Positions 1 through 7,966 of a DNA stretch of 64,000 bases are shown here, piece after piece. The first letter of the stretch is position 1; each line of letters begins with the position of its first letter. Below the pieces are notes generated by a model. The model was not told the origin of the DNA. It saw only the letters and a program-made list of their open reading frames with translations, and did no database searches. The stretch lies in NCBI RefSeq assembly GCF_000184685.1, contig NC_014830.1, positions 868,001 through 932,000 on the forward strand. Direction: 5' to 3'. The stretch comes from Intrasporangium calvum DSM 43043. Lineage in GTDB: Bacteria > Actinomycetota > Actinomycetes > Actinomycetales > Dermatophilaceae. The position numbers were made by a program, and so were the translations under genes.

Positions 1-80
1 CCCGGTGCGAGCCCGGGACGGTCCCGCCACTGTGAGCGCGCCCTCCGGGGCCGTGAGTCAGGAACTGCCGGCACGCTTCA
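1..80 (+). promoter_or_regulatory. Cobalamin riboswitch, 5' end cut by the window
   Basis: The window opens inside a B12 riboswitch. The conserved GTGCGA...CCGGGACGG segment, the GCCACTGTGA core (about 28-37) and the downstream GTGAGTCAGGA segment are present in the right order. The 5' helices are missing. It lies about 45 bases before cobN, so B12 very likely represses cobN through it. Confidence 0.9.
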
Positions 81-125
81 CATCCGACCGAACGCAGGGC
101 GTGGACACCCGGCGAAGGAGCCCCC

Positions 126-3100
126 ATGACGCGCATCGTGCTGCTCAGCACCTCCGACACAGACCTGCTCAGTGCCCGCGCGAGCGGCGCCGACTACGTG
201 GTGGCCAACCCGACGCGACCCGGTCACACCGAGCTGGGGGACGCCATCCACGCCGCTGACGTCGTCGTCGCGCGCATCCTCGGGGGCCCGCAGGACCTCT
301 GCGATGGGTTCCGCCGGGTCCGCGACACCGGGGCGCCGCTCGTCGTGCTCGGTGGTGAGCAGGCCCCCAACGCCGAGCTGATGGAGCAGTCCACCGTCGC
401 GCCGGGGATCGTCGCCGAGGCACACCGCTACCTGGCCCAGGGCGGCCCGGAGAACCTCCGGAACCTGCATGCCTTCCTCTCCGACACGATCCTGCTCACC
501 GGGGACGTCTTCGACCCGCCGGCCGAGCAGCCGCTGTGGGGCGTCACCCAGTCCCGTATGCCGCTGGGCTCGGTTGCGTCACGACGTCACCCACGCGTTG
601 CCATCCTCTACTACCGGGCACACCACTCCGCCGGGAACGTCGCCCACGTCGAGGCGCTCGCCGACGCCGTCGCGGAGGCGGGTGGGATCGGCACCCCGAT
701 CTTCGTCACCTCGCTTCGCGACGCTCCCGCAGACCTGCTCGAGCACCTGCGCGGCTATGACGTGCTCGTGACGACGGTCCTGGCGGCGGGCGGCACGCGC
801 CCCGCCGCCGCCGGTGCCGGTGGGGATGACGAGGGCTGGGACGTCGCGGCGCTCGCCCAGCTCGACGTGCCGATCCTGCAGGGCCTGACCCTGACGTGGA
901 GCCGCGAGCAGTGGGCGGCGAGCGACGACGGGATGAGTCCGCTGGATGTGGCGACACAGGTGGCCGTCCCGGAGTTCGATGGACGGATCATCGCAACGGC
1001 GTTCTCGCACAAGGAGGTTGACGCGGACGGGCTCCCGCACTACGTCCCGGACGCGGAGCGGTGTCGGCGCCTCGCGACGCTGGCGGTCAACCATGGCCGC
1101 CTGCGTCACACGCCGGTCGAGGAGCGCCGGGTCGCGCTGGTCCTCTCGGCCTACCCGACGAAGCACTCCCGCATCGGCAACGCGGTCGGGCTCGACACGC
1201 CGGTCTCGATCATCCGTCTGCTCCGGGCGATGCGCGAGCAGGGCTACGACCTCGGCGTCCCCGGCGAGATCCCGGGCACGGGCCCGCTCGACCCGGTCGC
1301 GGACGAGGCGCCGGACACGACCGCAGGCAACGCCCTCATCCACGCCCTCATCGAGGCCGGCGGCCAGGACGAGGACTGGCTGACCCAGGAGCAGCTGTCC
1401 GGTCAGCCGGTTCGGATCCCTGCGGCGCGTTACCGCGACTTCTTCGCCACGCTCCCGGCGGAGCTGCGCGACGCTGTCACCGAGCACTGGGGGGAGGCCC
1501 CGGGCGAGCTCTTCGTCGACCGGCATCTCGACGCGGACGGCGAGATCGTCGCGGCGTCGCTGCGGGCCGGCAACGTCGTCGTCATCGTCCAGCCGCCCCG
1601 GGGCTTCGGCGCGAACCCGATCGCGATCTACCACGATCCCGACCTGCCGCCGACGCACCACTACCTGGCCGTCTACGACTGGCTGGCCAGGGACTTCGGT
1701 GCCCACGCGATCGTCCACATGGGAAAGCACGGCAACCTCGAGTGGCTCCCCGGCAAGAATCTTGCTCTCTCGGCGGCGTGCGGGCCCGACGCGACGATCG
1801 GCTCGATCCCGCTCGTCTACCCGTTCCTCGTCAACGACCCGGGCGAGGGCAGCCAGGCCAAGCGCCGTGCCCACGCGACGATCGTCGACCACCTCGTGCC
1901 GCCGATGGCGCGGGCCGAGTCCTACGGTGACATCGCCCGGCTCGAGCAGCTCCTCGACGAGTACGGCAACGTCTCGGTCATGGACCCGGCCAAGGCGCCG
2001 GCCCTCCGCGCCGAGATCTGGTCGCTGCTGCGGGCCGCCGAGATGCACCACGACCTCGGTCTGGAGGACGCCGCCGACGCCCCGGACGGAGACACCTTCG
2101 ACGAGCTCGTCATGCACGTCGACGGCTGGCTCTGCGAGATCAAGGACGTCCAGATCCGGGACGGCCTCCACATCCTCGGTCAGGCTCCTCAGGGGGAGAG
2201 CCTGACCAACCTCGTCCTCGCGATCCTCCGCGCCAACCAGGTCTTCGCCGGGGCCGTCGGCGCCGTCCCGGGCCTGCGCACGGCGCTGGGGCACGACGAG
2301 GCCGCGCTCGACCGCGACGCGGCGGACCGCTTCGAGGGGCAGGCGAGCGCGCTCGTCACGGCCCTCGCCTCGGCGGACTGGCAGCGCGACGCCGTTCCGG
2401 CTGTCGTGTGCGCCACGCTCGGTCCGGACGTGGTGGACTCCGTCCACGAGGCCGTGTGCCGCTCACTGTCCTTCGCGTGCGACGAGGTCGTCCCGCGCCT
2501 GCTCGGCACGTCGGGCGAGGTCGACGCGGTCCTGCACGCCCTCGACGGCGGCTACGTCCCGGCCGGCCCGTCGGGGTCCCCGTTGCGCGGGCTGGTCAAC
2601 GTCCTGCCCACGGGCCGCAACTTCTACTCGGTCGACCCCAAGGCGATCCCGTCGCGACTCGCCTGGGAGACCGGGCAGGCGATGGCGGACAGCCTTCTCG
2701 CGCGGCATCGCGCCGACGCGGGGGAGTGGCCGCGCACCGTGGGCCTCTCGGTCTGGGGGACCTCGGCGATGCGGACGTCCGGCGACGACATCGCCGAGGT
2801 CCTCGCCCTGATCGGCGTCCGGCCCCGCTGGGACGAGATGTCGCGTCGCGTCGTCGGACTGGACCCCGTCCCGTTGGAGGAGCTGGGCCACCCGCGGATC
2901 GACGTCGCGGTCCGCATCTCGGGGTTCTTCCGCGACGCGTTCCCGCACGTCATCGACCTGCTCGACGACGCGTTCCGGCTCGTCGCCGGACTCGACGAGA
3001 GCGATGACGACAACTTCGTCCGCGCCCACGCGCAGGCCGACCTCGCCGAGCACGGGGACGAGCGCCGCGCGACGACACGGATCTTCGGGTCCAAGCCGGG

Positions 3101-3791
3101 TTCCTACGGCGCGGGCATCCTCCCGCTGATCGAGTCGGGCAACTGGCGCGACGACCAGGACCTCGCGGAGGTCTATGCGACGTGGGGCGGCTTCGCCTAC
3201 GGCAGGGAGCTCGACGGCGTGCCGGCCCGGGGCGACATGGAGCGCACCTACCGCCGCATCGACGTCGCCGCCAAGAACGTCGACGCGAGCGAGCACGACA
3301 TCGCCGACAGCGACGACTACTTCCAGTACCACGGCGGCATGGTCGCGACGGTCCGGGCCCTGACCGGCACGGCCCCGCGCGCCTACGTCGGCGACTCGAC
3401 GCGACCCGACGCGATCCGCACGCGCACGCTCGCCGAGGAGACGGCCCGCGTGTTCCGAGCCCGGGTCGTCAACCCGCGCTGGATGGCGGCGATGCGCCGG
3501 CACGGCTACAAGGGCGCCTTCGAGCTCGCGGCCACCGTCGACTACCTCTTCGGTTTCGATGCCACGGCCGGGGTGGTCCACGACTGGATGTACGACCAGC
3601 TCGCGCGCACCTACGTCACCGACAAGGAGAACCAGGACTTCCTGCGGCACGCGAACCCGTGGGCGCTGCACGGGATGGTCGAACGGTTCCATGAGGCGGT
3701 CGAGCGCGGGCTCTGGGCCGAGCCTGACCCGGAACTGCTCGCCGAGCTGCAGCAGGTCTACCTCGACGTCGAGGGCGACCTCGAGGCCTGA
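126..3791 (+). CDS. cobN: Cobaltochelatase subunit CobN
   Basis: Large ATP-dependent cobaltochelatase subunit (1221 aa), which inserts Co(II) into hydrogenobyrinic acid a,c-diamide in aerobic B12 synthesis. The CobN/magnesium chelatase H-subunit domain covers most of the protein; the family segment HMGKHGNLEW is at about residues 531-540, and a GNAVGLDTP segment precedes it. The ATG follows AAGGAG at 5-base spacing. The AAA+/VWA partner is probably the ChlI-ChlD type protein at 11146-13317, not CobS/CobT. The gene is under the B12 riboswitch upstream and ends at the repeat-derived hairpin at 3793. The in-frame peptide RMPLG comes from a dispersed 14-mer repeat. Confidence 0.96.
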   Translation: MTRIVLLSTSDTDLLSARASGADYVVANPTRPGHTELGDAIHAADVVVARILGGPQDLCDGFRRVRDTGAPLVVLGGEQAPNAELMEQSTVAPGIVAEAHRYLAQGGPENLRNLHAFLSDTILLTGDVFDPPAEQPLWGVTQSRMPLGSVASRRHPRVAILYYRAHHSAGNVAHVEALADAVAEAGGIGTPIFVTSLRDAPADLLEHLRGYDVLVTTVLAAGGTRPAAAGAGGDDEGWDVAALAQLDVPILQGLTLTWSREQWAASDDGMSPLDVATQVAVPEFDGRIIATAFSHKEVDADGLPHYVPDAERCRRLATLAVNHGRLRHTPVEERRVALVLSAYPTKHSRIGNAVGLDTPVSIIRLLRAMREQGYDLGVPGEIPGTGPLDPVADEAPDTTAGNALIHALIEAGGQDEDWLTQEQLSGQPVRIPAARYRDFFATLPAELRDAVTEHWGEAPGELFVDRHLDADGEIVAASLRAGNVVVIVQPPRGFGANPIAIYHDPDLPPTHHYLAVYDWLARDFGAHAIVHMGKHGNLEWLPGKNLALSAACGPDATIGSIPLVYPFLVNDPGEGSQAKRRAHATIVDHLVPPMARAESYGDIARLEQLLDEYGNVSVMDPAKAPALRAEIWSLLRAAEMHHDLGLEDAADAPDGDTFDELVMHVDGWLCEIKDVQIRDGLHILGQAPQGESLTNLVLAILRANQVFAGAVGAVPGLRTALGHDEAALDRDAADRFEGQASALVTALASADWQRDAVPAVVCATLGPDVVDSVHEAVCRSLSFACDEVVPRLLGTSGEVDAVLHALDGGYVPAGPSGSPLRGLVNVLPTGRNFYSVDPKAIPSRLAWETGQAMADSLLARHRADAGEWPRTVGLSVWGTSAMRTSGDDIAEVLALIGVRPRWDEMSRRVVGLDPVPLEELGHPRIDVAVRISGFFRDAFPHVIDLLDDAFRLVAGLDESDDDNFVRAHAQADLAEHGDERRATTRIFGSKPGSYGAGILPLIESGNWRDDQDLAEVYATWGGFAYGRELDGVPARGDMERTYRRIDVAAKNVDASEHDIADSDDYFQYHGGMVATVRALTGTAPRAYVGDSTRPDAIRTRTLAEETARVFRARVVNPRWMAAMRRHGYKGAFELAATVDYLFGFDATAGVVHDWMYDQLARTYVTDKENQDFLRHANPWALHGMVERFHEAVERGLWAEPDPELLAELQQVYLDVEGDLEA
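556..569 (+). repeat. Dispersed GTATGCCGCTGGGC repeat, in cobN
   Basis: Exact 14-mer copy inside cobN, read as R-M-P-L-G. Same motif at about a dozen other places in the window. Confidence 0.85.
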
Positions 3792-3792
3792 C

Positions 3793-3871
3793 GGCACCAA
3801 CTGCACACTCGACGTCCCTCGAGTGTGCAGTTCGTGCCCTTCGGCTCCTCGTCGAGTGTGCAGTTCCTGCC
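3793..3871. terminator. Repeat-derived bidirectional hairpin between cobN and cobF
   Basis: Three copies of the second dispersed repeat fill the gap between convergent cobN and cobF: one forward (3793-3814) and two reversed (3820-3838, 3850-3871). The first two are complementary and give a ~19-bp stem with one mismatch and a small loop. The first can pair with the third instead. This would terminate transcription from both sides; there is no clear U-tract. Confidence 0.75.
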
Positions 3872-3885
3872 CCCGGGGTGAGCGC

Positions 3886-4662
3886 TCAGTCGGGCTGGCG
3901 CAGCAGGTAGGTGTCCAGCACCCAGCCGTGCCGACCGCGCGCCGCGACGCGCAGCCGCTCGACCTCGTCGATGACCTCGCCGAGCGGCCCTCGAACGAGC
4001 AGCTCGTCGGGCGAACCGAGGTAGGCGCCCCACAGCAGCTCCAGCTCCGGGTGCCGGTCGACCAGGTCCCGGCAGGTGAGGTGTCCGTCGAGCATGACGA
4101 CGACGTCCCCGAGCGACGGGTCGTACTCGTCGAGCAGGCGCCGCCCCGTCGTGACGTGGATCGACCCGCCGATCCGGTTGAGCGGCACGCGGTGCCGCGC
4201 GGCGAGCAGCTGCGGCGCGCTGATCCCCGGGATGACGTCGTGCTCGAGGTCCAGCCGCTCCGAGAGCGCGTCGACGACCCGGATCGTCGAGTCGTAGAAC
4301 GCGGGATCTCCCCAGACGAGGAAGCCCACGGTCCCCTCCTCGGGTCCGAGTCCGGCGAGGACGTCGGCGTAGGCGTCGACGCGCGCTGCGTGCCAGTCGC
4401 GCACCCCCTGCCCGTATGCCGCTGGGCTCAGTCCCGCGTCAGGCCCCCGTTGCGGGTCGGTGACCTCGACGAAGCGGTAGCGCCGTTCGCGGGGGATGGC
4501 TGAGTCGCAGATGGCCTGGCGGGCCGCGACGAGGTCGGCGGACCGCTCGCCCTTGTCGGCGACGAGGAACACGTCGACGGTGCGCAGTGCCTCGACGGCC
4601 TCGCCGGTGAGGTGTCGCGGGTCGCCCATGCCGATGCCGATGATCCGGATCCGCTTCGTCAT
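3886..4662 (-). CDS. cobF: Precorrin-6A synthase (deacetylating) CobF
   Basis: SAM-dependent methyltransferase (258 aa) that methylates C1 of precorrin-5 and releases acetate. It is specific to the aerobic cobalamin route. The N-terminus carries the tetrapyrrole methylase loop GIGMGDP, followed by the VFLVADKGERS segment; the central VWGDPAFYD matches the second SAM-binding region. The ATG at 4662 overlaps the cobQ stop by 4 bp, so the two are probably translated together. A longer upstream frame exists but runs antiphase through cobQ. The peptide SPAAYG is encoded by the dispersed 14-mer. Confidence 0.94.
   Translation of the reverse strand: MTKRIRIIGIGMGDPRHLTGEAVEALRTVDVFLVADKGERSADLVAARQAICDSAIPRERRYRFVEVTDPQRGPDAGLSPAAYGQGVRDWHAARVDAYADVLAGLGPEEGTVGFLVWGDPAFYDSTIRVVDALSERLDLEHDVIPGISAPQLLAARHRVPLNRIGGSIHVTTGRRLLDEYDPSLGDVVVMLDGHLTCRDLVDRHPELELLWGAYLGSPDELLVRGPLGEVIDEVERLRVAARGRHGWVLDTYLLRQPD
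4414..4427 (+). repeat. Dispersed GTATGCCGCTGGGC repeat, in cobF
   Basis: Exact copy, on the strand opposite to cobF; the gene reads it as S-P-A-A-Y, a different frame from cobN. Confidence 0.85.
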
Positions 4663-6194
4663 GAACGGCCTCCGACTCGGGTCAGGGCCAGGAGCGCGTC
4701 GATGTCGACGTGTTCCTCGAGGGCGTCGGCCAGGGTGTCGAGCATCTGTTCGCGGCGAGCCGCAAAGCTCGGGGCGCCCGGCTGCGGCCGCCAGAGCGAA
4801 CCGGCCACACCGGCCACCTCGCCCAGCCAGGCCCGGCGGAAGTCGTCGCTCTCGAAGGCGCCGTGCCACATCGTGCCCCAGACCGCCCCGGCCCGCCAGC
4901 CGCCCAGGAATGCCTCCACGGGCGGCACGAAATGCACACTCGACGTGGGAGGCGAACCAGTCGCGCCGGGGGTGCAGCTCCCGACGGTGGGGTGGGCGAT
5001 GCCGTGGTGGATCTCGTAGGCCCCTTCGACGGGGTGACCGCGCCAGCTGCCGCTCGGCCGGCCCAGGACCTTCTCGGCGCGGAACTCGACCGTGGTCGGG
5101 AGCAGCGCGAGGCCCGGGACGACCCCCACCTGACCCTCGACGTCGTCCTCGATCGCCTCGGCGAACATCTGGTATCCCCCGCAGATCCCGAGCACGGGTC
5201 GCCCGGCGGCGGCCCGGCGTGCCACCACCTCCGCCAGGCCCCGCTCGCGCAGCCACGCGAGGTCCCCCGCGGTGGAACGGGATCCGGGCAGGACGAGCAG
5301 GTCAGCCGCGTCGCAGACGGCGGGGTCCACGGTCACCAGGACGTCCACGCCGGGCTCCGCGGCGAGGGCGTCGACGTCCGTGGCGTTGGAGATGCGCGGC
5401 AGTCGCAGCACCGCGACGCGGAGGCGGTCCCGGGCGGTCGCCGACAGGGAGGTCGAGGCGCGCCAGTGGCCGACCTCGAGGGTGTCCTCGCTGTCGAGCC
5501 ACACGTCGAGCAGCCACGGGATGACCCCGTGGAAGGGCACGCCGGTGCGGCGGGTGATCTCCTCGAGCCCCGGCTCGAGCACGGCCACGTCCCCGCGGAA
5601 CTTGTTGATGACGAACGACTTCAGCAGCGCGCGGTCGCCGTCGTCGAGCAGGGCCCACGTGCCGTAGAGGGCGGCGAGAATGCCACCCCGGTCGATGTCG
5701 CCGACGACGACGACGGGCAGACCGAACTCGCGGGCGAGCCCGAGGTTGACGTAGTCGCCGGCCCGCAGGTTGATCTCGGCGGGCGAGCCGGCCCCCTCGC
5801 AGACGACGAGCTCGTACTCGTCTGCGAGCTCCCGGTAGGCGGCGAAGGCGGCGTCGCGTAGGTGAGCGCGCCCAGCGGCATACTCCCCGGCTTCCAACGT
5901 CCCGGCGGGCTGGCCGCGGACGACGACGAAGGACCTACGGTCGGTGCCCGGCTTGAGCAGGACGGGGTTCATCGCGGTGGTCGGCTCGACCCGGGCGGCC
6001 CGGGCCTGGAGGTACTGCGCGCGGCCGATCTCCCCGCCGTCGGCGCAGACCATCGAGTTGTTCGACATGTTCTGCGCCTTGAAGGGTGCGACACGCACGC
6101 CCCGGCGGGCCAGCGCCCGGCACAGGCCGGCGACGACGACGGACTTGCCGGCGTCCGACGACGTCCCCGCGACGAGGACCCCGGAAGCGCTCAT
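4659..6194 (-). CDS. cobQ: Cobyric acid synthase CobQ
   Basis: Glutamine-dependent amidotransferase (511 aa) that amidates carboxylates b, d, e and g of the a,c-diamide corrin. The N-terminal P-loop-like GTSSDAGKS is at residues 10-18. The GATase domain has the nucleophile Cys338 in GICGGYQMF and a His at about 444 in WHG. Between EIHHG (about 394-398) and WHG is an unusual loop containing TSSVHFVPP, encoded by a copy of the second dispersed repeat (4924-4945). cobQ and cobK diverge with only 27 bp between starts, leaving little room for leaders. Confidence 0.95.
   Translation of the reverse strand: MSASGVLVAGTSSDAGKSVVVAGLCRALARRGVRVAPFKAQNMSNNSMVCADGGEIGRAQYLQARAARVEPTTAMNPVLLKPGTDRRSFVVVRGQPAGTLEAGEYAAGRAHLRDAAFAAYRELADEYELVVCEGAGSPAEINLRAGDYVNLGLAREFGLPVVVVGDIDRGGILAALYGTWALLDDGDRALLKSFVINKFRGDVAVLEPGLEEITRRTGVPFHGVIPWLLDVWLDSEDTLEVGHWRASTSLSATARDRLRVAVLRLPRISNATDVDALAAEPGVDVLVTVDPAVCDAADLLVLPGSRSTAGDLAWLRERGLAEVVARRAAAGRPVLGICGGYQMFAEAIEDDVEGQVGVVPGLALLPTTVEFRAEKVLGRPSGSWRGHPVEGAYEIHHGIAHPTVGSCTPGATGSPPTSSVHFVPPVEAFLGGWRAGAVWGTMWHGAFESDDFRRAWLGEVAGVAGSLWRPQPGAPSFAARREQMLDTLADALEEHVDIDALLALTRVGGRS
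4924..4945 (+). repeat. Second-family dispersed repeat inside cobQ
   Basis: Matches GCACSAAVTGCRCACTCGAC and sits in frame in the C-terminal half of cobQ. It gives the loop peptide S-S-V-H-F-V-P. The same unit forms the cobN/cobF hairpin and the CobB-CobC linker. Confidence 0.85.
5870..5883 (-). repeat. Dispersed GTATGCCGCTGGGC repeat, in cobQ
   Basis: Exact copy on the minus strand; cobQ reads it as Y-A-A-G with TAT and GCT codons, which are uncommon in this GC-rich sequence. Confidence 0.85.
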
Positions 6195-6221
6195 GACCGC
6201 CTACCTGATTGACTGCCCGCC

Positions 6222-6959
6222 ATGCGGATCCTCCTTCTCGGCGGCACGGGCGAGGCCCGCACGCTCGCGGCCCGGCTGGTGGACGCGGGCCACGACGTCG
6301 TGTCGAGCCTCGCCGGCCGGGTGAGTCGTCCGGCGCTTCCCGTCGGGAGCGTGCGAACGGGCGGGTTCGGCGGCGTCGACGGGTTGGTGGGTCACCTGCG
6401 CGACGGCGGGGTCGGCGCTGTCGTCGACGCGACCCACCCGTTCGCGGAGCAGATCACGGCCAACGCCGCCGAGGCCTGCGCCGTGACCGGGCTGCCGCTG
6501 CTGCGCCTCCAGCGCCCGGGGTGGGAGCGGCACCGGCTGGCCGAGCGGTTCCACTGGGTCGACGACGTGGAGTCGGCGCGGCCGGCGGCCGAGGGCCTGG
6601 GCGTGCGTCCCTTCGTCACGACCGGCCGCCAGCAGCTGGAGACCTTCGCCGCGTGGACCGACCGGTACGTCCTGGTGCGGGTCGTCGACCCCCCCGAGTG
6701 GTCGGTGCCCCACACGTGGGAGGTGCTCCGGGCGCGCGGGCCCTACACGTATGCCGCTGAGCTGGCTCTCATGGAGGACCGCCGGGTCGACGTCGTGCTG
6801 ACGAAGGACTCGGGCGGCGCCCTGACGGAGGCGAAGCTCGAGGCCGCCACGGCCCTCGGCGTCCCCGTCGTCGTGGTGCGCCGGCCGCCCCTGCCCGGCG
6901 GTCTGGGAGTCGTGGAGGCCCCCGACGCCGCCCTCGCCTGGGTGCGATCGCTCCGCTGA
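6222..6959 (+). CDS. cobK: Precorrin-6A reductase CobK
   Basis: NADPH-dependent reductase (245 aa) converting precorrin-6A to dihydro-precorrin-6A, the substrate of CobL. Family markers are the N-terminal LLLGGTGEARTLA nucleotide-binding turn, VDATHPFAEQITANA near residue 70, and VLTKDSGG near the C-terminus. It starts 27 bp from the divergent cobQ start and converges on cobA with 17 bp between stops. No Shine-Dalgarno is obvious, so the transcript may be leaderless or nearly so. Confidence 0.94.
   Translation: MRILLLGGTGEARTLAARLVDAGHDVVSSLAGRVSRPALPVGSVRTGGFGGVDGLVGHLRDGGVGAVVDATHPFAEQITANAAEACAVTGLPLLRLQRPGWERHRLAERFHWVDDVESARPAAEGLGVRPFVTTGRQQLETFAAWTDRYVLVRVVDPPEWSVPHTWEVLRARGPYTYAAELALMEDRRVDVVLTKDSGGALTEAKLEAATALGVPVVVVRRPPLPGGLGVVEAPDAALAWVRSLR
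6749..6762 (+). repeat. Dispersed GTATGCCGCTGAGC repeat, in cobK
   Basis: Exact copy of the A variant; cobK reads it as Y-A-A-E. Confidence 0.85.
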
Positions 6960-6976
6960 GCCGGCTGGCGACGCCG

Positions 6977-7966
6977 TCACGCGAGGACGTCCAGAGCGGC
7001 GACCGCGCCGACGACGGCGACTGCGGGGGCGGTGATGCCCTCGCGCGACGCGGTCTCGGCGATCGAGTCGAGGGGCGCGCGCACGGTGCGCATGCTCGAC
7101 ATCCCCGCGTCGGCGACGACTGCCGCGGGCGTGTCGCCGGCCAGGCCCTGGGCGACGAGCTCCGCCGTGATGGCAGGCAGGGTGGCGACGCCCATGAGGA
7201 CGACGAGGGTGGTCCCGCTGCGGGCGAGCGCTCCCCAGTCGACCGTGCTGCGGGGATCGCCCGGGGGGACGTGTCCGCTCACGACGCTGAAGCCCTGGAC
7301 GAGATCGCGATGTGTCACCGGGATCCCGGCCAGGGCTGGTCCCGCGATGCTCGACGTGATGCCGGGGACGACCGTGACGGGGATGCCTGCCGCGCGGCAG
7401 GCCTGGGCCTCCTCGCCCCCGCGGCCGAAGACGAACCCGTCACCGCCCTTGAGCCGCACCACGACTCGCCCGCGCCGGGCGTGCTCGAGGAGGATCGCGT
7501 TGATGCGTTCCTGCGGCGTGAACTCGCCCCGCGGGATCTTGCCGACGTCGATGATCTCCGTCCCCGCGCGGGCGTGGACGAGGGCTGCGAGCGGGGCGAG
7601 GCGATCGTGGACGACGACGTCCGCGCGTCTGATGGCGTCCAGCCCGGCGACGGTGAGCAGGCCGGCGTCGCTCGGTCCGCCGCCCACGAGCACCACCTCG
7701 CCCGCTCCGCTGCGACCCGGCGGCGGGGTGGGGGTCGCGCTGCGGATGACGACGTCGTATGCCGTGTGCTCGGGTTCCGCCCGGAGCGCGACGAGTCCGC
7801 GTTCGGCGAGGTCGCGGACGGAGGTCGGCAGGTCGGCTGGGTCGTCGGGGGCCGCGACCGTGACGTGGGCGCCGTCGCGCAGGAGGGCGTGGACCGTGGC
7901 GATGGTGTCGGGTGCGATGCCGGTCAGCAGGACGGACCGTCCGGTGAGCGACAGGTCAAGAGGCAC
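6977..7966 (-). CDS. cobA: Uroporphyrinogen-III C-methyltransferase with a degenerate N-terminal domain
   Basis: SAM-dependent enzyme (329 aa) that dimethylates uroporphyrinogen III to precorrin-2. The catalytic domain is at about residues 90-329 and shows VVLVGGGPSDAGLLT, VVHDRL, VVRLKGGDGFVFGRGGEE and VVPGITSS. The first ~85 residues resemble the NAD-binding dehydrogenase half of CysG but are short, and the glycine-rich turn is degraded (LLTGIAPDT), so precorrin-2 dehydrogenase activity is unlikely. The GTG start at 7966 follows AAGGAG and overlaps the end of the cobB-cobC gene by 11 bp. It is the last gene of the riboswitch-led minus-strand operon. Confidence 0.92.
   Translation of the reverse strand: MPLDLSLTGRSVLLTGIAPDTIATVHALLRDGAHVTVAAPDDPADLPTSVRDLAERGLVALRAEPEHTAYDVVIRSATPTPPPGRSGAGEVVLVGGGPSDAGLLTVAGLDAIRRADVVVHDRLAPLAALVHARAGTEIIDVGKIPRGEFTPQERINAILLEHARRGRVVVRLKGGDGFVFGRGGEEAQACRAAGIPVTVVPGITSSIAGPALAGIPVTHRDLVQGFSVVSGHVPPGDPRSTVDWGALARSGTTLVVLMGVATLPAITAELVAQGLAGDTPAAVVADAGMSSMRTVRAPLDSIAETASREGITAPAVAVVGAVAALDVLA

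Noticed and set aside
579-2447. 622-codon open frame on the minus strand inside cobN
   Set aside because: Antisense shadow of a strongly conserved gene; the peptide is Arg/Asp/Val-rich without domains, as GC-rich third positions produce.
2463-3806. 447-codon minus-strand frame at the end of cobN
   Set aside because: Same kind of GC-driven shadow, no ribosome-binding site or recognisable motif.
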